A stretch of DNA of 64,000 nucleotides, from the NCBI RefSeq assembly GCF_014837045.1, contig NZ_JACSPR010000002.1, forward strand, positions 248,001 through 312,000, in the 5' to 3' direction. Position 1 is the first letter of the stretch; the number at the start of each line of letters is the position of its first letter. The notes beneath the pieces were generated by a model, which was given only the letters and a program-made list of their open reading frames with translations, was not told where the DNA came from and made no database searches. The DNA is from Corynebacterium gallinarum (GTDB lineage Bacteria; Actinomycetota; Actinomycetes; Mycobacteriales; Mycobacteriaceae). The position numbers and the translations under genes were made by a program. Positions 46,324 to 53,599 of this stretch are shown in pieces.

Positions 46324-47400
46324 ATGTTGAACCTCAACAGAATGACCGCTCGTGGCAGGCTGCTCACCATTACCATGGTGGCCTGGGTGGCCCTGGCCAT
46401 GTCACCGTGGGTACCCGCCGCCCAGGCAGCCACCACCACCCCGTGTTCGGACGATGAAGTCACCGTGATGGTGCAGGGCTACCCCACCACCTGCTCCCCC
46501 GCGGGCGGAACCGGATACCAGACCCTGATCAACGCCGGTTTTTCTGTTGAGGGGACCCAGAAATTTCCCGAATTCATCTGCCGGATCAACGGTTTCCCCG
46601 ATGCTGGTGTGGACAAGTGCCTCACCGCCTCTCCAGCCAGTGCCTACTGGACCTACTGGCATGCACCGCTGGGGGCCACTTCCTGGACCTACAGTGATTT
46701 CGGTGCCCACGCACGGTCCCCGCAGCCCGGCACCGTCGAAGCCTGGACTTGGGGCCCTGGCCTGGAACCAGGGCCGGTTCCGGTGAGCAGGTCCACGACC
46801 ACGACGGAGACCACCACTCGTTCCGGCAGCCTCCGGGACTCCCCCATGCCCACCGTCCCGGCCTTCACCTGGACTCCGGAAACTCCGCGCAATGATAAGG
46901 ACACCACCACGGCGGCCCAGTCCGGGGAGCCGACCCCGGAGCAGAATCCGGACAACCCGGATGAGGTGCTGGTCTTCCTCGATGCCGAGGGCAACCGGAT
47001 CTCGAAGCAGGAATACGACCAACTTGTGGCGTCCGCAGCCCAGGCTGCCCAGGCACGCACCGCGCCGGGTGCCGTGCCCGGTGGCAGTGCCCAGGCACCG
47101 GGCTCCCCCGGTGGCGCTGTATCCGCAGCCACCGGCACGGGCGAGTCTGCAGAGACCACCACCGAGGAACCCGACCCGAAGAGCACCCGCGTCATGACCG
47201 CCCCGGCCCTGGAGGACACCACCCAGCTGCTCGCCGATGGCCAGACGGTCATGCCCAACTACGACCCCACCACCAACGCGCAGGACACCGGCGGGTTATC
47301 CCAGGCCTGGACCATCGGGCTGGCCCTGGCGTTCATCGCCCTGTTCGGCGGGGCGGCCGCCGCCACCTGGGTGCTGCGTCGTGGGGAAGTCCACGGGTGA
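46324..47400 (+). CDS. Surface-anchored DUF4430 (transcobalamin beta-domain-like) protein
   Basis: 358 residues. Signal peptide (LLTITMVAWVALAMSPWVPA). The 120-residue domain after it contains GTGYQTLINAGF, FICRINGFP and ASAYWTYWHAPLGATSWTYS, ending PGTVEAWTW, the pattern of DUF4430, the C-terminal domain of transcobalamin-type proteins. A 180-residue Thr/Pro/Glu/Ala-rich stalk and a C-terminal transmembrane helix (TIGLALAFIALFGGAAAATW) follow. RBS AGGAG, ten bases after the preceding gene. Probably pairs with the toroid protein to enclose cobalamin. Confidence 0.8.
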   Translation: MLNLNRMTARGRLLTITMVAWVALAMSPWVPAAQAATTTPCSDDEVTVMVQGYPTTCSPAGGTGYQTLINAGFSVEGTQKFPEFICRINGFPDAGVDKCLTASPASAYWTYWHAPLGATSWTYSDFGAHARSPQPGTVEAWTWGPGLEPGPVPVSRSTTTTETTTRSGSLRDSPMPTVPAFTWTPETPRNDKDTTTAAQSGEPTPEQNPDNPDEVLVFLDAEGNRISKQEYDQLVASAAQAAQARTAPGAVPGGSAQAPGSPGGAVSAATGTGESAETTTEEPDPKSTRVMTAPALEDTTQLLADGQTVMPNYDPTTNAQDTGGLSQAWTIGLALAFIALFGGAAAATWVLRRGEVHG

Positions 47401-47458
47401 CCTATCCGGTTGCGGCCTCCCACCGTGGTGGCCACATAGTTGAAAAATGTGAAACACA

Positions 47459-48742
47459 GTGAAGACAATCAAGCGTTATCTCCTGTCCAGGCGTCTGATC
47501 CACCCCATGGCCTGGTGGGTGTGGGCCCTGGGTATCGCCGGGACCGTCAGCCTGACCACCAACCTCTACGTCCTGGCCATGGCGCTGGTCGTCCTGTGTT
47601 TCGTGGTTGCGCAACGTCGGGGTGCCTCCCCCTGGGCCCGGGCCTTCCCCATCTATTTCATCCTCTGCGGGTGGATCGTGGTCTACCGCGTGGTCATGCA
47701 CATCCTCGTCGGCGCCAAGATCGGCCAGCAGGAACTGTTCAGCATCCCCTCCATCGACCTTCCGGAGTGGGCGGCGGGCATCAATGTGTTCGGCACGGTC
47801 TATGCGGAGGGGCTGTTGATGAGCGCCACCCAGGGACTGGTGCTGGGCACCATGATCGTCGCGGTGGGTGCCGCCAACTCTCTTGCCGATCCGAAGAAGC
47901 TGGTCAAGGCACTGCCCGGCGCGCTGGGTGATCTGGGCACCGCCATTGTCATCGGTATCTCGATTGCCCCGCAGATGGCGGAATCGGCCTACCGCATCCA
48001 CCGGGCCCGCACCCTGCGCGGTGATGACACCGGCGGCATCCGTGGGTTCGCCCGGATCCTCATGCCCGTGTTCCAGGACACCCTGGACCGTTCACTCGCG
48101 CTGGCCAGTTCGCTGGATGCCCGCGGTTACGGTCGTCGCGCCGACACCCCGCTCATCGAACAGCGGATCACCTCCGCGTTCGGTGCCCTGGGCATCATCG
48201 GCGCCACCATCGGTATCTTCGTGGTGCTGGACGCCGGTGCCCCGATGTTCGTGGCGGTGCCGATCCTCATTGTGGGCGTCGGGTTCCTGGTGATCTCCCT
48301 GTTCATCGCTTCTCGACGAAAAACCTCCACCACCTACGACCAACTGCCGTGGGCCGGTGCGGAGTGGATCACCGCCCTCTCCGGGTTGGTTCCCCTCGCC
48401 GCCGCCCTGGTGGAATACAACCTCAATCCGACGTCGATGGTGACCACCTGGATCCCGCTGCACATGCCCACGCAGGTGCCTCTCCTGGTCATCCTGGGTC
48501 TGGTGGTCGCCACCGCCCCCGGTATCTTCACCCCCCGGTTGCCGCGCAATTCCTTCCGGGCCCGGCGCCGGACACCACGAGTGACCACCACACCAGACAC
48601 GACACCAGCTGAGACCACCCGGCGCGCACCTGCCGGCCGGGGCCACCGCAGGAACCCCGAGCTGGCAGCAGCGACCACCACCTTCCCGGTTGTCGCCACC
48701 GCCGCTGCCACGGCCCCCAAGAAAGAGGCGTTGCATGAGTAA
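47459..48742 (+). CDS. ECF transporter transmembrane (T) component
   Basis: 427 residues, about eight transmembrane helices. The EcfT signature is seen in SAYRIHRARTLRGDDTGGIR, FQDTLDRSLALASSLDARGY, the coupling helices that contact the ATPases. A Pro/Thr/Ala/Arg tail of about 60 residues is unusual. Starts at GTG 47459 without a clear ribosome-binding site. Ends overlapping the ATPase gene by eight bases. Part of a cobalamin (or cobalt) uptake system by context. Confidence 0.87.
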   Translation: MKTIKRYLLSRRLIHPMAWWVWALGIAGTVSLTTNLYVLAMALVVLCFVVAQRRGASPWARAFPIYFILCGWIVVYRVVMHILVGAKIGQQELFSIPSIDLPEWAAGINVFGTVYAEGLLMSATQGLVLGTMIVAVGAANSLADPKKLVKALPGALGDLGTAIVIGISIAPQMAESAYRIHRARTLRGDDTGGIRGFARILMPVFQDTLDRSLALASSLDARGYGRRADTPLIEQRITSAFGALGIIGATIGIFVVLDAGAPMFVAVPILIVGVGFLVISLFIASRRKTSTTYDQLPWAGAEWITALSGLVPLAAALVEYNLNPTSMVTTWIPLHMPTQVPLLVILGLVVATAPGIFTPRLPRNSFRARRRTPRVTTTPDTTPAETTRRAPAGRGHRRNPELAAATTTFPVVATAAATAPKKEALHE

Positions 48743-50522
48743 CCACCACCGCGTCACCGGGACCACCCGGACCACCGGTACCGCCGTGAAACGCGAGGCA
48801 TGGTCGGATGCCCCGGTCCTTGAGCTGGAGGATGTCTCCGCCTCCTACTACACCGATGAACGCACCCTGGACGAACCGCAGATCCACGGGGTCAATCTCA
48901 CGCTCCACGAAGGTGAGATCCTCCTGGTTCTCGGGCGCACCGGGTCGGGTAAATCCACCCTGCTCAACGCCATGACCGGCGCGATGCCGCATGCCACCGG
49001 TGGGCGTCTCGACGGCCATGTCCGCGTCGTCGGGCGCGACACCCGTGACTTCCCACCGCGTCTGCTCTCCGATGTGGTGGGTGTGGTCGGGCAGGATCCG
49101 GCGGCCACGTTTGTCACCAACACCGTGGAGGAGGAACTGGCCTACGGCATGGAGCAGCTGGGACTGCCCCCGGCGGTGATGAGCAAACGGGTGGAGGAGA
49201 CCCTCGACCTGCTCGGCATCGCCGAGCTGCGTGGTGTCCCCCTGTCCGAGCTGTCCGGTGGTGAACAGCAGCGCGTGGCCATCGGTGCGGTCCTGACCAC
49301 CCGACCGGCCCTGATGGTGCTCGATGAACCCACCAGCGCCCTGGACCCCAACGGCGCGGAGGATGTCCTGGCGACGGTGACCAAACTCGCCCACGACCTG
49401 GCCATGACGGTGGTGCTGGCCGAGCACCGCATTGAACGCGTCCTTCAGTATGTCGACCGCGTGGCCCACGTCGGCCAGGATGGTCGCGTCACCCTCGGCA
49501 CGCCGGCGGAGATCATGACCTCCGCGGATGTGGCTCCCCCGGTCATCGAACTGGGCCGCTGGGCGGGCTGGTCTCCCCTGCCGTTGTCCATCCGGGATGC
49601 CCGGAATCATTCCCACGCCATGCGCCGGCGCCTGTTCCAGCGGGGGCTCGTGGTGTCCAAGGTGCAGACCACCCGGCCGAACCCACTGCTCAGAGCGGAG
49701 GATGTCGTGGTGGACTTCCCGGAGATCCGTGCGGTCGACGGGGTGGATCTGACCCTCTATGAGGGTGAGGTCACCGTATTGATGGGCCGCAATGGGTGCG
49801 GGAAATCCTCCCTGTTGTGGGCTCTGCAGGGCACGGGTAAACGCAGCCAGGGCACGGTGTTCGTCCATGATGATGACGCCGCGGCACGCACACGCACCCG
49901 CAAGAACCGCGGTGGTGCCACCCCTGATTCACCGTGGTCGGATCCCCACCAGCTCAAACCCGCTGACCGTCGCCGCGTGGTGTCCATGGTGCCGCAGACA
50001 CCCACCGATATCCTCTATGAGTCCTCCGTCGGGCTGGAGCTACGCCGTTCCGACAAGGATGCCGCCGCCACGCCCGGCACCACCCGCGCCATCCTGGACA
50101 CCCTGGCTCCGAACATCCCCGATGAGATCCACCCGCGGGACCTCTCGGAGGGCCAGAAACTCTCCCTGGCTCTGTCCATCCAGCTGGCGGCACAACCACC
50201 GGTGGTGTTCTTCGATGAACCGACCCGTGGGCTGGATTACGCCGGAAAGAAATCCCTGTCGGACAGTTTCAAGGAACTGGCGCTGACCGGTCATGCGGTA
50301 CTGGTGGTCACCCACGATGTGGAATTCGCCGCCCTGTGCGCGGACCGGGTGCTGTTCATGGCGGCCGGGAAGATCGTCGCCGACGGCCCGGCCGTGGATA
50401 TCCTCGCGGCCTCCCCTGCCTATGCCCCGCAGGTGGCCAAGATCACCGCCGGCATCCAGGATCCGTCCTACTGGCTCACCGTGCCCGCGGTAAAGACCGC
50501 GCTAGGGGACGGTGCCCTGTGA
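48735..50522 (+). CDS. ECF transporter fused double ATPase (A-A')
   Basis: 595 residues with two ABC domains. The first has Walker A GRTGSGKST, signature LSGGEQQR and Walker B LMVLDEPTSALD. The second has Walker A GRNGCGKSS, signature LSEGQKLS (Glu for Gly) and Walker B VVFFDEPTRGLD. Fused A-A' proteins are common in actinobacterial ECF systems. ATG 48735 overlaps the T-component stop; RBS AAAGAGG. Confidence 0.93.
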   Translation: MSNHHRVTGTTRTTGTAVKREAWSDAPVLELEDVSASYYTDERTLDEPQIHGVNLTLHEGEILLVLGRTGSGKSTLLNAMTGAMPHATGGRLDGHVRVVGRDTRDFPPRLLSDVVGVVGQDPAATFVTNTVEEELAYGMEQLGLPPAVMSKRVEETLDLLGIAELRGVPLSELSGGEQQRVAIGAVLTTRPALMVLDEPTSALDPNGAEDVLATVTKLAHDLAMTVVLAEHRIERVLQYVDRVAHVGQDGRVTLGTPAEIMTSADVAPPVIELGRWAGWSPLPLSIRDARNHSHAMRRRLFQRGLVVSKVQTTRPNPLLRAEDVVVDFPEIRAVDGVDLTLYEGEVTVLMGRNGCGKSSLLWALQGTGKRSQGTVFVHDDDAAARTRTRKNRGGATPDSPWSDPHQLKPADRRRVVSMVPQTPTDILYESSVGLELRRSDKDAAATPGTTRAILDTLAPNIPDEIHPRDLSEGQKLSLALSIQLAAQPPVVFFDEPTRGLDYAGKKSLSDSFKELALTGHAVLVVTHDVEFAALCADRVLFMAAGKIVADGPAVDILAASPAYAPQVAKITAGIQDPSYWLTVPAVKTALGDGAL

Positions 50523-51304
50523 TCAGCGCTATCGCCCTCAAACCGAAGACCTACCTCACGCTGGGTGTGCTGGCGGTGTTGAGCATCATCATCTTCGTCT
50601 GGCCCCTGATTGTGAATCCGGAGTCGTTCCTCTCCGATGATGCGCAGGCGCCCCTCTACCTGGCGCTGGTGATCCCGCTGGTGCTCGCTGCGGTGATCTC
50701 CGAGATCAGTGAGGACGGTTTCGACGTCAAGGCCGTGGCCATGCTGGGTGTGCTCAGCGCCATGGTCGCGATCGTGCGTCCCTTCGGCGCGGGTACCGCC
50801 GGTTTCGAGGCCGTGTTCTTCATCCTCATCCTCGGCGGTCGCGCCTTCGGCCCCGGTTTCGGGTTCATCCTGGGCAACACCGGGTTGTTCGCCTCGGCGC
50901 TGCTCACAGCGGGTATCGGGCCCTGGCTGCCCTATCAGATGCTGGCCGCTGCCTGGGTGAGTTTCGGCGCCGGGCTCCTGCCACCATTGCGTGGCAAGAA
51001 GGAGACCATCATGATCATCATGTACGCGGTGGTCGCGGCTCTCGGGTACGGGTTCTTGATGAACATGAGCTTCTGGCCCTATGCCATCGGTGTGTCCACG
51101 GAACTGTCCTTCGTGCCGGGCGCCCCGGTGTGGGAGAACCTCCACACCTTTGTCCTCTTCACCCTGACCACGTCCCTGGGGTGGGATCTGGGTCGCGCGC
51201 TGTTCACCTCCGTGCTGCTGTTGCTCACCACCAAACCGGTGCTGGGTGCTTTACGACGCGCCAGCCGCCGCGCCGCGTTCGGTGTGGAGCGCAGCTTCAG
51301 CTGA
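50519..51304 (+). CDS. ECF transporter substrate-specific (S) component
   Basis: 261 residues with six or so hydrophobic helices: YLTLGVLAVLSIIIFVWPLI, ALVIPLVLAAVISEIS, AVAMLGVLSAMVAIVRPFG, FFILILGGRAFGPGFGFILG, FASALLTAGIGPWLPYQM and FVLFTLTTSLGWDLGRALFT. The GRAFGPGFGFxLGN segment is typical of S components. Start GTG overlaps the ATPase stop (GTGA), RBS AGGGGAC. Given the riboswitch and the transcobalamin-like proteins, cobalamin is the most likely substrate; cobinamide or cobalt are alternatives. Confidence 0.85.
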   Translation: MISAIALKPKTYLTLGVLAVLSIIIFVWPLIVNPESFLSDDAQAPLYLALVIPLVLAAVISEISEDGFDVKAVAMLGVLSAMVAIVRPFGAGTAGFEAVFFILILGGRAFGPGFGFILGNTGLFASALLTAGIGPWLPYQMLAAAWVSFGAGLLPPLRGKKETIMIIMYAVVAALGYGFLMNMSFWPYAIGVSTELSFVPGAPVWENLHTFVLFTLTTSLGWDLGRALFTSVLLLLTTKPVLGALRRASRRAAFGVERSFS

Positions 51305-51328
51305 GTGGGTGGTGCGTCGACAAGCTCC

Positions 51329-52672
51329 CTACCAGCCCTCAGGTCCGGCGGAACCCGCCGGGTACTCCTCCAGCGGGACCTCGTCGTTGGCGAACGCCGT
51401 GAGCACGGGCTCCACGATCTCCCATGCCCGGGCCGGGGCGTCGGCGGGCACCTCGGCGGTCTCGCCCAGGTCGAGGATGGCACGCACCACCCGGCCGTAG
51501 GCCGTGAGCTTCGAGGGCACCAGCTCGGTGCGCAGGGTCGCACGCTGCAGGTTGTGGCTGTAGCCGTGGTCGGAGACATTCGCCTCGAGCACGACCTCGT
51601 CGGTGAAGGGGAAGATCAGACGGCTGCCCGGTTGCAGCTCGGTTTCCTCCGGGTAGCCCTCGCGCCGGTAGCAGATGGCGATCTCCCTGCGTGGATTCCC
51701 CAGTGCCTTGCCGGACCGCAGGGTGACGGGCACGCCACGCCAGCGATCGGTGTCCACGTGCGCGGTGAGCTGGAAGAGTGTCTCGGTCCCCCGCTCCGGA
51801 TCAACACCCTCCTCCTGTGCGTAGTCCGGCAACCGTTCGCCGTCCGCCTCGCCTGCGGTGTACCGGGCGCGGCGGAGGGAGTCGGGATCGATGTTGGTGG
51901 CGGCGAGAATGTCGGTGACCGTGTTGTCCGTGTCGGCGGCGAGGGCGTGGGCCATGACCTGCAACAGGTGGGATTGGAGCATGTCGCGCACCGCCCCGTT
52001 ATTGTCGTAGAACTCGGCGCGTCCCTCCAGGCCGAGGGATTCGTCATAGACAATCTCAATACTCTCGACTGCCTTACTGTTCCACCCGGCGGAGAAGATC
52101 GCATTCGCCCCCATCAGCCCGACCAGGTTCGACAGCGCGGTTTCGCAGTTGAAGTGGTCAACGCGGAAGATGTGCTCCTCGTCGGTGATCTTCCACAATT
52201 TCTCGTTGAGTTCGCGGGCGGTGTCCGCGTCCTCGCCGAAGGGTTTTTCCATGGCGAGCACGATGCCCTCGGGCAGGGTGACCCCGGCCAGGGCGTCGAC
52301 CGCCTCTGCGACCACTGCGGGCGACAGGGCGAAGTAGAGCACTGATCGGTCACCGGGTTCCTGGGAGTCGAGCAACTTCTGCAGCTCCGCAGGGTCGGTG
52401 GCATCCGACACCATGAAGGACGCATGCTCGGCCAGGCTGTCGACCACCCGGTCATCGACCTCTGTGTCTGATTCTGCGAGGGAGTCGCGCACCAGCTGCG
52501 GATAATCATCGATCTCCGAACGGCCCGAGGCGACGATGTTGATCCGGGTTCCCTTATACTCGCGGAGGTAACCCGCCATGCCGGGGATGAGCAGACGACG
52601 CACGAGATCTCCCGCGCCGCCGAGGATATAGAACGTCACGGTCTGCCGGTGGTCATGGCTTGTGGGATTCAT
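51329..52672 (-). CDS. Divergent glucose-6-phosphate dehydrogenase-like protein
   Basis: 447 residues, colinear with G6PDH: cofactor loop ILGGAGDLVRRLLIPGMAGY, VLAMEKPFGEDADTARELNE, FRVDHFNCETALSNLVGLMG, and NGAVRDMLQSHLLQVMAHAL with the catalytic-type His. In true enzymes the substrate motif is DHYLGK; here it is DHFNCE, so the phosphate-binding Tyr and Lys are replaced. Substrate specificity is probably different. TAGCGT six bases before ATG 52672 suggests a leaderless start, though it may also be read through from the riboswitch-led gene 39 bases upstream. Converges on the S-component gene. Confidence 0.8.
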   Translation of the reverse strand: MNPTSHDHRQTVTFYILGGAGDLVRRLLIPGMAGYLREYKGTRINIVASGRSEIDDYPQLVRDSLAESDTEVDDRVVDSLAEHASFMVSDATDPAELQKLLDSQEPGDRSVLYFALSPAVVAEAVDALAGVTLPEGIVLAMEKPFGEDADTARELNEKLWKITDEEHIFRVDHFNCETALSNLVGLMGANAIFSAGWNSKAVESIEIVYDESLGLEGRAEFYDNNGAVRDMLQSHLLQVMAHALAADTDNTVTDILAATNIDPDSLRRARYTAGEADGERLPDYAQEEGVDPERGTETLFQLTAHVDTDRWRGVPVTLRSGKALGNPRREIAICYRREGYPEETELQPGSRLIFPFTDEVVLEANVSDHGYSHNLQRATLRTELVPSKLTAYGRVVRAILDLGETAEVPADAPARAWEIVEPVLTAFANDEVPLEEYPAGSAGPEGW

Positions 52673-52711
52673 GGCCCCACGCTAGCAACACTGTTCACCC
52701 CGGCGCAGGAG

Positions 52712-53317
52712 CTAAGAGGACAACCCCAGGATGGAGAACAGTCCGGACTGCAGGGCGGCGAAGATACCACCGAGCCTTCCCAGCAAGCCGCCGAGGACAC
52801 CACCCTGGGAGGAGCCCACAGAGGAGGATGCCTCAACCGGCGCGGGCAGCTGCACCAGTGCCGGGGCGACGGAACCGTCGCTGACCGACCAGGCCTCGAC
52901 GGTGCCGGCCTCCGGAGTGGAGATGGATGCACCCACCATGTAGGACTCGTAGGCCACGCTGTAGTCCTCGGCCACGGTGCCATTCCAGTAGCTCCAGAAA
53001 ACCGGGTTCTCCGCGGTCCAGGTCGGTGCGACACCATCAATGCCGGTGAGGAAGCGCCCGAAGTCGCTCTCGGAGTAGGTGACCTCAAAGCCTGCGGATT
53101 CAAGTGCCTCGAAACCGTTGCTGAATTCAGTGGCGCAGGCACCGGTGGGCTCCTTGTCGGAATCCTCACCGTATTCGACGTAGACCCAGACGTTGTCGGC
53201 ATCGACACAGTCGCGGGCGGTGGTGAACTCAGCGGCCTGTGCGGCCGGAAGGAGAGCAAGGGTGGTGGCGGTCGCGGCAACCAGGGTGGTGGCCATGCGA
53301 CGGGTGGTGGTGTTCAA
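52712..53317 (-). CDS. Secreted DUF4430 (transcobalamin beta-domain-like) protein
   Basis: 201 residues. Signal peptide (MATTLVAATATTLALLPAAQ, cleaved near AQAAEF). One DUF4430-type domain: FSNGFEALESAGFEVTYSES, FLTGIDGV, NPVFWSYWNGTVAEDYSVAY, TPEAGTVEAWSV, closely matching the beta-domain protein at 46324. A Gly/Leu-rich hydrophobic tail (GVLGGLLGRLGGIFAALQSG) may hold it to the membrane. TTG 53317 has AAAGG nine bases upstream. A cobalamin-riboswitch-like leader precedes it, so it is probably part of the same uptake system. Confidence 0.75.
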   Translation of the reverse strand: MNTTTRRMATTLVAATATTLALLPAAQAAEFTTARDCVDADNVWVYVEYGEDSDKEPTGACATEFSNGFEALESAGFEVTYSESDFGRFLTGIDGVAPTWTAENPVFWSYWNGTVAEDYSVAYESYMVGASISTPEAGTVEAWSVSDGSVAPALVQLPAPVEASSSVGSSQGGVLGGLLGRLGGIFAALQSGLFSILGLSS

Positions 53318-53339
53318 GGTCGTTCGCCTTTCGGAAAAG

Positions 53340-53430
53340 CACTGTGCAGGGATCCGGCTCTACGGTTGCGGGACAGCTACGGACTTGCTTGCGTATTCAC
53401 CATGCACGGTGGGGGATGAAATACGGACGG
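53340..53430 (-). ncRNA. Second cobalamin riboswitch-like leader
   Basis: Minus strand contains GGTGAATACGC, AAGTCCGT, then AGCTGTCCCGCAACCGT (53362-53378) and GAGCCGGATCCC. The GCTGwCCCGCAACCGT core matches the first riboswitch at 15 of 16 positions. The upstream part is less typical, so the exact 5' boundary is uncertain. Leads into the DUF4430 gene at 53317. Confidence 0.7.
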
Positions 53431-53452
53431 TGGAGGGGATCGCACACCGTCC
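53425..53452 (-). other. Hairpin at the 5' side of the second riboswitch
   Basis: GGACGGTG and CACCGTCC form an 8-bp stem with a 12-base loop, just upstream of the riboswitch core. Confidence 0.35.
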
Positions 53453-53486
53453 GAAAAAGCGGTGATCGCGTGCTGCGACCTCCGAT

Positions 53487-53492
53487 ATTGTA
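53487..53492 (-). promoter_or_regulatory. Candidate -10 (TACAAT) of the second riboswitch transcript
   Basis: TACAAT on the minus strand about 110 bases before the CCCGCAACC core; no good -35. Confidence 0.4.
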
Positions 53493-53587
53493 TCCCGGGC
53501 CCTAACAATCCCCCTCCCCGCGGGGGTGTGGTGGTGGGGGTCTTTTCGTCGACAAGCACCCCCTGTCCGAGTGTGCCCCCGATCACC

Positions 53588-53593
53588 TAGACT
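53588..53593 (+). promoter_or_regulatory. -10 box of fdhF (leaderless)
   Basis: TAGACT six bases before ATG 53600, with no ribosome-binding site. Confidence 0.45.
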
Positions 53594-53599
53594 GGCCAC

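Noticed and set aside
53239-53505. Short plus-strand ORFs in the fdhF upstream region
   Set aside because: They overlap the riboswitch-like leader and signal peptide of the opposite strand and have no recognisable start or motif.
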